From Rothia nasimurium (GTDB lineage: Bacteria > Actinomycetota > Actinomycetes > Actinomycetales > Micrococcaceae): a stretch of 64,000 bases of DNA. The DNA lies in NCBI RefSeq assembly GCF_928391935.1, contig NZ_CAKMTD010000001.1, positions 124,001 to 188,000 on the forward strand. The letters are read 5' to 3'. The notes beneath the pieces were generated by a model. That model had not been told where the DNA came from. It saw nothing but the letters and a program-made list of their open reading frames with translations, and searched no databases. The position numbers and the translations under genes were made by a program. Shown piece after piece: positions 52,115-58,936 of this stretch (position 1 is its first letter; each line of letters opens with the position of its first letter).

Positions 52115-52151
52115 AAGGAGCCACCCCACGGTATGCGTGGTGTGGCTCCTT
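52115..52151 (-). promoter_or_regulatory. intra-operon hairpin between binding protein and permease genes
   Basis: AAGGAGCCACCCCACG at 52115-52130 pairs with CGTGGTGTGGCTCCTT at 52136-52151, with one mismatch and a 5-base loop. Such hairpins often protect the binding-protein mRNA or reduce read-through, giving more binding protein than permease. Confidence 0.6.
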
Positions 52152-52173
52152 ATCTTAGAGGTTGTGGGTAAAT

Positions 52174-53199
52174 TTACTTCGCTGCTTCGAACTTATCAGC
52201 CAAGTCATTCAGAATCTCGGTGTAGGTAATGATTGACTCGTTGGTGTAGGTGTCTGCAGGTGCGTAGGCAATCTGGTTTTTGGTGATCGCGGTGACGTTG
52301 GTCAGGGCAGAGCTACCAGCGATGACGTCTGCTGCGGCCGGGGAACCCTCATCGGTGGTGGTACCGGCGTCGCGGTCAAGAACCAGGAGCCAGTCAGGGT
52401 TGGCCTGGGCGATTGCTTCAACGGAGATATCGTCACCCTGATGGTTATCGGAGGAACCCTCCACTTCGAGGGCAGGCTTGAGGCTCAGCATGTCGAAGAT
52501 GGGGCCGTAGGTGCGGCCGATGGAGGGGGCGATGTAGCCGATTTCGCCACCGGAGACGTTGACGGCCATGACGGTTGAGGTGCCGTCGTAGGCGGCCTTA
52601 GCGCGGGCAAGGGCAGCGTCGAAGTCTGCAATGAGCTTCTCAGCCTCGGCCTGCTTGCCGAATACCTCGCCAAGAACGGTGACCTGACGCTTCAGCTCAG
52701 CGTCGAGAGGCTGGCCCTCACGGGGCTCCAGTTCCAGGATAGCTGCCTGAGGGTTCAGCTCCTTAATGGCATCGTAGTGCTGGGAGAAGCGCTGACCGTT
52801 GACAATCAGGTCCGGCTCTTCTGCTGCAAGGAGCTCCAGGTTGGGCTCGCGGTGGGTACCGATGTCGGTGATGGAGCTATCGTTCTTGTAGGTTTCGATG
52901 GTCGGGGGAATCAGGGCCAGGGGGGCCGCGACCAGGTCCACTCCCCAGTCTTCCAGAATCTCGAAGGAACGGTTATCGGTTGCTGCTACCTTCTGGACGG
53001 GCAGGGTAACGGTTACTTCGCCGTAGTTATCGGTCACGGTGACGGTGCCTGCACTCTGGCTTGCCGAGGCGGATGAGGAGGCTGATCCGCTAGCTGAGGA
53101 TTCATTTGAGGCAGTGGTGGATGAGCCTGCACCACAAGCGGTAAGCGCCAGTGCTAGAACCGAAGTAGCTGCCAGGAGGGAGATACGGTTTGCCTTCAC
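52174..53199 (-). CDS. iron-siderophore substrate-binding lipoprotein
   Basis: The 341-residue protein has a lipobox LTAC after an N-terminal hydrophobic stretch, a Ser/Ala-rich linker and a type III binding-protein fold (FhuD/FepB type): VTVTLPVQKVAATDNRSFE, the lobe-joining helix region, and C-terminal YAPADTYTNESIITYTEIL. It captures ferric siderophore outside the membrane. The GTG at 53199, with AGGA upstream, was chosen since an earlier start would put a polar stretch before the signal peptide. Two IdeR-like boxes lie just upstream. Confidence 0.92.
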   Translation of the reverse strand: MKANRISLLAATSVLALALTACGAGSSTTASNESSASGSASSSASASQSAGTVTVTDNYGEVTVTLPVQKVAATDNRSFEILEDWGVDLVAAPLALIPPTIETYKNDSSITDIGTHREPNLELLAAEEPDLIVNGQRFSQHYDAIKELNPQAAILELEPREGQPLDAELKRQVTVLGEVFGKQAEAEKLIADFDAALARAKAAYDGTSTVMAVNVSGGEIGYIAPSIGRTYGPIFDMLSLKPALEVEGSSDNHQGDDISVEAIAQANPDWLLVLDRDAGTTTDEGSPAAADVIAGSSALTNVTAITKNQIAYAPADTYTNESIITYTEILNDLADKFEAAK

Positions 53200-53255
53200 G
53201 GGGTGTCCTATATCTGTTGTGGGGGGTGTGTATGGTGACAAGCCTGATGTCTCTC

Positions 53256-53294
53256 TTAGGCTTGACTTACCTTACTTTAGTGAGTCTTACCTAA
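53256..53294 (-). promoter_or_regulatory. two adjacent IdeR/DtxR-like iron boxes
   Basis: TTAGGCTTGACTTACCTTA at 53256-53274 and TTTAGTGAGTCTTACCTAA at 53276-53294 each match 14 of 19 positions of the DtxR/IdeR consensus TTAGGTTAGCCTAACCTAA (on either strand). They are separated by one base, 20 bp centre to centre. They lie about 60 bp before the binding-protein start and should give iron-dependent repression of the whole operon. Confidence 0.65.
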
Positions 53295-53417
53295 CTATGC
53301 AAATATTAGGGCATGTTTTCATAGCTTAATTCAACTTTTCCCCTCATGTCCGCCCTGAACAACACCTCCTACACCTCCGTCTCCACCCCACACACAACCT
53401 GCACCCAAGCAACAAAA

Positions 53418-53451
53418 AGCCCCTGATGGCACATCAGCACCATCAGGGGCT
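53418..53451 (-). terminator. tig terminator
   Basis: On the minus strand AGCCCCTGATGG pairs with CCATCAGGGGCT around a 10-base loop and TTTTGTT follows. It lies 36 bases after the tig stop codon. Confidence 0.85.
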
Positions 53452-53487
53452 CACCAAGACCTCTCAACAGTTGAGGGTCACTAATCC

Positions 53488-54786
53488 TTATTCAGCGTCA
53501 GCAGATTCGCCCAGGAAGGAAGACAGGTCAACAAGGTTACCGTCAGCGTCCTTAACCTCAGCCTGGGAGAGAACAGCTGCCAGCGCCTTGGAGCGACGAA
53601 CCTCGCCCACAATCATGCCGGACTGGCCGGAGCCGTCAAGCATCTGGGCGAACTGGTTGGGATCCATACCGTACTGCTGGGACATGGTGATGATGTAATC
53701 AATCAACTCAGCCTGCTCAACGGACACTTCTTCCTTCTCAGCAATCGCATCAAGAATCATTTCATTCTTGAAGGCACGCTCGGTATTGGAGCGAACCTCT
53801 GCACGGTGCTCCTCAGTGTCGTGGTCTGCATCCTGACCGGGGGCATTGAAGTGCTGGTTCAGCTGGTCTTCAATGACCTTTTCAGGGACGGGAACCTCAA
53901 CCAGCTCAACGAGGGCATCAAGAACCTTGTCGCGTGCTTCGGCGCCCTGTTCGGCTACCTTTGCTTCCGCGGCCTGCTTCTTGAGGTCTTCCTTGAGCTC
54001 AGCAATGGTATCGAACTCTGAAGCCAGCTGAGCGAAGTCGTCGTCAGCTTCGGGCAGTTCGCGTTCCTTCACAGCGGTGACCTCAACCTTAACGGTTGCC
54101 TCTTCACCAGCATGCTCGCCACCAGCCAGCTTGGTAACAAAGGTTGCATCCTCACCAGCAGACAGGCCGAGGACGGCTTCGTCGAGGCCGTCAAGCATGG
54201 TGCCTGAACCAACCTGGTAGGAAAGATCGTTAGCAGCGTCAATCTGCTCGCCATCAATCTCAGCAGCGATATTGATGGTAAGGAAGTCAGCATCAGCAGC
54301 AGGACGATCTACAGCCTTGAGAGTGCCAAAACGGCCACGCAGGTTATCCAGAGCCTTCTGCTCATCCTCTTCAGTTACCTCAACGTTAGCAACCTCAACC
54401 TTGATGCCAGAGTAGTCAGGCAGCTCAATCTCAGGGCGAACAGTAACTTCAATCTCAAGCTTGACATCAGCCTCGCGGTTACCCTCTTCAGGCTTAGCGA
54501 TAATCTTCAGTTCAGGCTGAGCCAAGGGGGTCAGCTCATTTTCAGCCAGGGCCTGACCATAGTAGGAATTGAGGGCGTCATTGAGAGCGTTTTCGACAAC
54601 AAAGTCGAAGCCTGCACGCTGCTCAATCAGAGCCTTAGGGGTCTTACCCTTACGGAAACCAGGAACTGAAATCTGGTTTGCCAGTGACTTGTAGGTTCGG
54701 TCAAGGTAGGTCTTGAATTCAGCGAAAGGAACCTCAACCTCAAGCTTAGCGAGGGTCGGGTTGATCTTCTCGACGGCAGTCTTCAC
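53488..54786 (-). CDS. tig: trigger factor
   Basis: Trigger factor is the ribosome-bound chaperone and peptidyl-prolyl isomerase. The 432-residue protein starts at a GTG with [19 protein letters not shown], contains the ribosome-binding GFRKGKTP, the FKBP-type domain (residues about 150-240) and a long acidic helical C-terminal arm. AGGAG lies 10 bases before the GTG at 54786; the frame is open to 54822. The C-terminus [13 protein letters not shown] is typical. Confidence 0.95.
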   Translation of the reverse strand: MKTAVEKINPTLAKLEVEVPFAEFKTYLDRTYKSLANQISVPGFRKGKTPKALIEQRAGFDFVVENALNDALNSYYGQALAENELTPLAQPELKIIAKPEEGNREADVKLEIEVTVRPEIELPDYSGIKVEVANVEVTEEDEQKALDNLRGRFGTLKAVDRPAADADFLTINIAAEIDGEQIDAANDLSYQVGSGTMLDGLDEAVLGLSAGEDATFVTKLAGGEHAGEEATVKVEVTAVKERELPEADDDFAQLASEFDTIAELKEDLKKQAAEAKVAEQGAEARDKVLDALVELVEVPVPEKVIEDQLNQHFNAPGQDADHDTEEHRAEVRSNTERAFKNEMILDAIAEKEEVSVEQAELIDYIITMSQQYGMDPNQFAQMLDGSGQSGMIVGEVRRSKALAAVLSQAEVKDADGNLVDLSSFLGESADAE

Positions 54787-54860
54787 GTCCGTTGATCTCC
54801 TGATTACTTGAAGGGACCGCACACCAAAACAAAGAATGCGGCAAACATATCGTTCTATAG

Positions 54861-54884
54861 AAAAACCCGCCGATTCCGGCGGGT
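54861..54884 (-). terminator. tRNA-Pro terminator
   Basis: On the minus strand ACCCGCCG pairs with CGGCGGGT around 4 bases and TTTT follows, 15 bases after the tRNA-Pro 3' end. Confidence 0.85.
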
Positions 54885-54898
54885 CGCTCTATTTCACG

Positions 54899-54973
54899 TC
54901 GGGGTGACAGGATTCGAACCTGCGATCTCCTGCTCCCAAAGCAGGCGCGTTAGCCAAGCTACGCCACACCCCG
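54899..54973 (-). tRNA. tRNA-Pro(TGG)
   Basis: From 54973 the acceptor stem CGGGGTG pairs with CACCCCG at the 3' end (discriminator A at 54899). The anticodon arm CCTGC-TTTGGGA-GCAGG carries TGG and the T-loop is TTCGAAT. CCA is not encoded. It is divergent from the two tRNA-Gly genes. Confidence 0.95.
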
Positions 54974-55072
54974 TATGCACGGAAGGCAACAACCAGTTTA
55001 GCCGCAACTTCCCGTAATACCTAACTCTACCACCCCCAACACCCCAACAAACTCCAAACAATCCACCACAAT

Positions 55073-55103
55073 TTGACACAACCACCAGAATCAGGTTTAC
55101 TAG
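55073..55103 (+). promoter_or_regulatory. promoter of the tRNA-Gly pair
   Basis: A perfect TTGACA at 55073-55078 is followed, after 17 or 19 bases, by TTTACT or TACTAG (55096-55103). The first tRNA-Gly begins about 27 bases later. Confidence 0.6.
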
Positions 55104-55129
55104 AACAGTCCTCACAAAGGGCAAACATC

Positions 55130-55200
55130 GGGGATGTAGCTTAATGGTAAAGCCTCAGTCTTCCAAACTGATTACGCGGGTTCGATTCCCGTCATCCCCT
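55130..55200 (+). tRNA. tRNA-Gly(TCC)
   Basis: GGGGATG pairs with CATCCCC, the D-arm is AGCTTAATGGTAAAGCC, the anticodon loop CTTCCAA gives TCC and the T-arm is CGGGTTCGATTCCCG. It has 71 bases with discriminator T and no encoded CCA. The next tRNA-Gly starts 5 bases later. Confidence 0.95.
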
Positions 55201-55205
55201 CTCAC

Positions 55206-55276
55206 GCGGCTGTAGCTCAATGGTAGAGCGCACGCTTCCCAAGCCTGATACGCGGGTTCGATTCCCGTCAGCCGCT
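55206..55276 (+). tRNA. tRNA-Gly(CCC)
   Basis: GCGGCTG pairs with CAGCCGC, the anticodon loop TTCCCAA gives CCC and the T-arm is CGGGTTCGATTCCCG. Discriminator is T. The last 13 bases of the gene form the start of the downstream 146-bp repeat. Confidence 0.95.
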
Positions 55277-55555
55277 CGGTAAACGACCATCACCAGATGG
55301 TCGTTTCTTCTTTAACCCACGGGAATCGAACCCGCGGGCCCAGCCTCGCAGGCTCGGCTGATTCGGGGCCCTTTTTACTTCCTCGCACGCTCGGAAAAGG
55401 CCCCCTCATCCCGTCAGCCGCTCGGTAAACGACCATCACCAGATGGTCGTTTCTTCTTTAACCCACGGGAATCGAACCCGCGGGCCCAGCCTCGCACGCT
55501 CGGCTGATTCGGAGCCCTTTTTACTTCCTCGCACGCTCGGAAAAAGCCCCCTCAT
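55264..55555. repeat. 146-bp tandem duplication starting inside tRNA-Gly(CCC)
   Basis: Two copies (55264-55409 and 55410-55555) differ at about three positions. Each begins with the tRNA 3' end CCCGTCAGCCGCT, then has the terminator AAACGACCATC-ACCA-GATGGTCGTTT, then an 18-base antisense copy of the tRNA T-arm (55319-55336 and 55465-55482), then GC-rich palindromes with CTCGCACGCTCG. No gene is evident. The second copy is followed by about 160 bp of unique DNA before the HAD gene. Confidence 0.9.
55281..55306 (+). terminator. tRNA-Gly terminator (duplicated at 55427-55452)
   Basis: AAACGACCATC pairs with GATGGTCGTTT around ACCA and is followed by CTTCTTT. An identical copy occurs 146 bp downstream within the second repeat unit. 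Confidence 0.85.
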
Positions 55556-55715
55556 CCCATCACCTGCCCCAGAGAATCACGCCGAAAAGCTAAACCAGGA
55601 ACACCAGAGCAAGCCTTCCCGCCGTCTTCCTCCCAAGGTTCACGGTATGAACTGCCCCCAAGGGCTATACCTCCACAAACCAGCAGGCACTGGCCAGCAG
55701 GAAAACCACCACGGT

Positions 55716-56441
55716 CTACTCAAACGTCAGCAGCTCAGACAAGCTGCTCACCTTGGCCGTCCCTTTCGGTAACTTCTGCTGCCGACGGTGCCGATTGACC
55801 CACACAGCCTGCAAACCCGCCCGCACCGGGCAGGCAACATCAGAAATATAGTTATCCCCCACATGCAAGGTATAGGACGGATTGATTTCCAACTCAGCAC
55901 ACACTATCCGAAAGAATTCCGGATCAGGCTTGCTCACCCCGAGCCGTCCAGACGTAAACAAAGGAAAATCCTCAAGGCCAAGAGCCTTCAATTTTTGACG
56001 CTCAATATCCTGGTGCCCATTACTAGCAACCACAATCTTGACGTGAGGGAAGGTTTCCTGCATCTCCGCTAGACAAGATTCAACCTCATCAAAAGGAAGC
56101 CAGGCCAAACATGTTTCCTTCTGAAAAGTATCAAGAAAAGAAAGGGCAACCTCAGAGCTCTGCTCCTCGCCCGTCAATAAATGCAACAGGCTTTGGGTTC
56201 GGTGCAACCGGTGCTCATCAAATTTCTGCTCACCCATCAAATACCGGTGAAAATCCTCGCGCTGAAGGTCAGCCCAGGCCTGGTAATACGGACGGGAATC
56301 AGCAATACCACCCTCAAAACCAAGCTCTTGAACGGCCCGGCTAAACCCAATAGCGGTAGAGGTTTCACTATCGAGTAAGGTGCCGTCCACATCAAGGAGC
56401 ACGAGACTTACCCTATTGAGTAAGAGGTCAATATTATTCAT
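55716..56441 (-). CDS. HAD-family phosphatase
   Basis: The 241-residue protein has the HAD motif I LVLLDVDGTLLDSET with the nucleophile Asp, motif II VVASNGHQ, a motif III Lys in RLGVSKPDPEFF, and motif IV HVGDNYISDVACPVRAG. The cap domain lies between motifs I and II, as in the phosphoglycolate phosphatase / pyrophosphatase / YjjG type. Substrate unknown. The ATG at 56441 is preferred to a TTG at 56456. Confidence 0.9.
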   Translation of the reverse strand: MNNIDLLLNRVSLVLLDVDGTLLDSETSTAIGFSRAVQELGFEGGIADSRPYYQAWADLQREDFHRYLMGEQKFDEHRLHRTQSLLHLLTGEEQSSEVALSFLDTFQKETCLAWLPFDEVESCLAEMQETFPHVKIVVASNGHQDIERQKLKALGLEDFPLFTSGRLGVSKPDPEFFRIVCAELEINPSYTLHVGDNYISDVACPVRAGLQAVWVNRHRRQQKLPKGTAKVSSLSELLTFE

Positions 56442-56596
56442 GGTTTCCAACTGCAACCTTCACCAAACATCTACAGATACATAAGTCTAGATGCAGCACA
56501 GGTAACTGGCTATGCCTGGGGCAAGAGTCTCACTGTGAGGAACCGTTACTCCATGCACACGCCAGCAGGTAGGTCTTATCAACTAGGCTAATAGGT

Positions 56597-57280
56597 ATGG
56601 AACACCTTCAGAAGACTTCCCGGGCTCTTGCTGTCCTAGCGCTTGCCACCCTCAGCCTCAGTGCCTGTTCGTCCAACACCACGACCTCACCTAGCCCGTC
56701 CGAAAGTTCCAGCCCAACGGCATCCCCCACACCAACCCCAGAACCCACCACACCTGAGCCCACCACGCCAGAGCCGACCGTCGAGGCACCTGCCCCGACC
56801 GAGCCCCCGATCACAGAAGAGGCAACGCCCACCCCGGCTCCCACCGTCCTCACTCCCCCTGTTAACGACGGTTTCACCATCGATCCCGCGTCACTCATGA
56901 CAACAGAACTTGCCCAGGGAACGCCCGTTGACCCGGCTGCATTCGCCTTTGATAAGGCTGACCAGCCTTCGGTTGTTTTCCAGACCCCAGACCCCCAGGT
57001 TGCCTGCCTCATGCAGCCCTACGGCGTGTTCTGCATGACCGATGATTCAAAGAACTGGGTACTTCAATCGGTATCCATGGGGCCAACTGCTACCTCCCCT
57101 CGCTCAGTCCAGGCCCAAGGTCGGGCAGCCACCCACGACTGGTTCAAGACCAATACCCCCCTCCAGGAAGGCCAGTCCCTGAGCTGGATGGGTCTCACCT
57201 GCACCGTAACCGGACCTGTCACCGTTCAGTGCACCAACGGCATCACTACTTTTAATATGGCAGATCTCCCTGATCGTTAA
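56597..57280 (+). CDS. predicted lipoprotein with Thr/Pro linker
   Basis: The 227-residue protein has a hydrophobic N-terminal helix and the lipobox LSAC (Cys24), then a long Ser/Thr/Pro/Glu linker with repeats of PEPTT (about residues 30-85). The mature domain of about 130 residues has four cysteines (in VACLMQPYGVFCM, LTCTV and VQCTN) that may form two disulfides. It resembles exported actinobacterial proteins of unknown function. Confidence 0.78.
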   Translation: MEHLQKTSRALAVLALATLSLSACSSNTTTSPSPSESSSPTASPTPTPEPTTPEPTTPEPTVEAPAPTEPPITEEATPTPAPTVLTPPVNDGFTIDPASLMTTELAQGTPVDPAAFAFDKADQPSVVFQTPDPQVACLMQPYGVFCMTDDSKNWVLQSVSMGPTATSPRSVQAQGRAATHDWFKTNTPLQEGQSLSWMGLTCTVTGPVTVQCTNGITTFNMADLPDR

Positions 57281-57295
57281 ACCCCAGCAACAAGG

Positions 57296-57324
57296 ACGGC
57301 CCCCGGTTCAATACCGGGGGCCGT
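57296..57324 (+). terminator. terminator after lipoprotein gene
   Basis: ACGGCCCCCGGT at 57296-57307 pairs perfectly with ACCGGGGGCCGT at 57313-57324 around 5 bases; TATGTT follows. It lies between convergent genes. Confidence 0.8.
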
Positions 57325-57352
57325 TATGTTCTGCAGGTATGCATGAGGACGC

Positions 57353-58231
57353 TTATAGCTGGCAGCCAGGGCACCAGTACAGTTTTCGTCCGGCTAGGTC
57401 TTCCACACAGATGGTTGCCCTGCACCGATTACATTCTTGCCCCTGGCGGTGGTACACATAGTTTGCGTGGTCGGGCCAGGCTTCTTCTTCGGGGATTCCT
57501 GGCCGATCATCTGGTTCTGTGGTGATGATGCGCCCTAGGCGCACTCCTATGGCCAGTAAGGCCTGGTTATCAGTCCACAGAGCTTCTAGTTCCTCCCGGG
57601 TGCATTCCTTGGCGGGGCGGAAGGGGTCAATACCGCATCGGTACAGGGATTCGGCTCGGTAAATATTGCCCACTCCAGAGAGGCAAGCCTGGTCCATCAG
57701 GACCACACCGATGGGGCGGCTAGTTTTGGCCGCCGCAGCGTAGAAGGCTGTCGGGTCGGCGTCCTCGTTCAGGGGATCCGGGCCCAGTTTGGCCCGCACT
57801 GCATTGACTTCCTCAGGTGTGAGGGTTCTACAGACGGTGGGGCCCACCAAATCTGCCCAGCCGTGATCTGATACCAGGCGGACGCGGGTGGTTGCCCGGG
57901 GTGCGGGAGGTTCGGCTGATAGCTCGGTGCTGTGGTCCTCTTTCTCACCCAGTTTGCGGGGAGCCCCAATGGAGGATGCCCCGGTAAAGTGCTCGTCGCC
58001 CCCAAAGGTGAAAGCCCCGTAGATTCCCAGGTGGACGTTGAGATAAAGGTCGTTAGAGAACCGGGCGAAGAGGTGTTTGCCGTGGGCGAAGGCGGAGTCG
58101 AAGACCATGCCGTCGAGGAGGGTGGCGCCGTCCGCAAATCTTCCCTGGGGGCTGGTGACCGTCAGCTGGGAACCGGCAAAAACGTCGGTGAGCTGACGGG
58201 CCAACCGGTGAATAGTGTGCCCTTCAGGCAT
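57353..58231 (-). CDS. Fpg/Nei-family DNA glycosylase
   Basis: The 292-residue protein starts with PEGHTIHRLARQL, giving the N-terminal Pro nucleophile and Glu of Nei-type bifunctional glycosylases that remove oxidised bases, and has a helix-two-turn-helix region (LSGVGNIYRAESLYR) and a C-terminal zinc finger (CNRCRAT ... YWCPGC). It matches the actinobacterial Nei2 branch. Its start overlaps the rpiB stop codon by one base (TAATG), implying coupling. Confidence 0.92.
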   Translation of the reverse strand: MPEGHTIHRLARQLTDVFAGSQLTVTSPQGRFADGATLLDGMVFDSAFAHGKHLFARFSNDLYLNVHLGIYGAFTFGGDEHFTGASSIGAPRKLGEKEDHSTELSAEPPAPRATTRVRLVSDHGWADLVGPTVCRTLTPEEVNAVRAKLGPDPLNEDADPTAFYAAAAKTSRPIGVVLMDQACLSGVGNIYRAESLYRCGIDPFRPAKECTREELEALWTDNQALLAIGVRLGRIITTEPDDRPGIPEEEAWPDHANYVYHRQGQECNRCRATICVEDLAGRKLYWCPGCQL

Positions 58232-58728
58232 TAGTCCTCGTAAGAGTCGATGTGCTTACCCGCGATTGCCCCGGTCTGCTCGTATTCGGCCATCTGGCCA
58301 ATGCGGCGGGCGTGACGTTCCTCGTTGGTCCACTCGGTGGTGAGGAAGACCTTGATGATGTCGAGGGCTTCTTCCTTGGTGTGCTGGCGTCCACCTACCG
58401 CAATCACCTGGGCATTGTTATGTTCGCGGGCGAGGGCGGCGGTGTCGTGGTTCCAGGCGAGGGCGGCGCGGATTCCCTGGACCTTGTTCGCTGCCATCTG
58501 TTCCCCGTTGCCGGAGCCACCGAGCACAATACCCAGGGAGTCTAGGCCTGCTGCGCGGTCTGCACGGACGGCGAGCGCGGCGTTGATGCAGAAGCTGGGG
58601 TAGTCGTCCAGGGCGTCGTATTCGGCCGGGCCGTGGTCAACCATGTCGTAGCCTGCTTCAGTGAGCTTCTCGATGAGGTAGTGGCTGAGTTCTAGGCCTG
58701 CGTGGTCGGTGGCGATGTGGACGCGCAC
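58231..58728 (-). CDS. rpiB: ribose-5-phosphate isomerase B
   Basis: RpiB interconverts ribulose-5-phosphate and ribose-5-phosphate. The 165-residue protein starts RVHIATDHAGLELSHYLIEK and has VLGGSGNGEQMAANKVQGIRA, with the Glu-containing loop of the mycobacterial RpiB type, and ALAREHNNAQVIAVGGRQHT. The pentose phosphate enzyme is coupled by one base to the glycosylase gene. Confidence 0.95.
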   Translation of the reverse strand: MRVHIATDHAGLELSHYLIEKLTEAGYDMVDHGPAEYDALDDYPSFCINAALAVRADRAAGLDSLGIVLGGSGNGEQMAANKVQGIRAALAWNHDTAALAREHNNAQVIAVGGRQHTKEEALDIIKVFLTTEWTNEERHARRIGQMAEYEQTGAIAGKHIDSYED

Positions 58729-58936
58729 GTGAGCTCCTTCGCGGTATGAGGGCAGGTCAGGGGACCTGACACCAAAAGTTAGTTAGGTGAATCACGTTGG
58801 TGGGGCATAGAATGGGGTTCATATGCTGTGTGTGATTTCTTTCTTTCGATTGTAGTCACACCGGGAGGTCAAGGTGTAGTTCATTACCCTGCCTTTGGCC
58901 TGTTTGAGACCTAATAATTTGAGTGTAAGGACTTCC

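Noticed and set aside
54808..55017. Frame with VTGFEPAISCSQ
   Set aside because: It is the antisense translation of tRNA-Pro.
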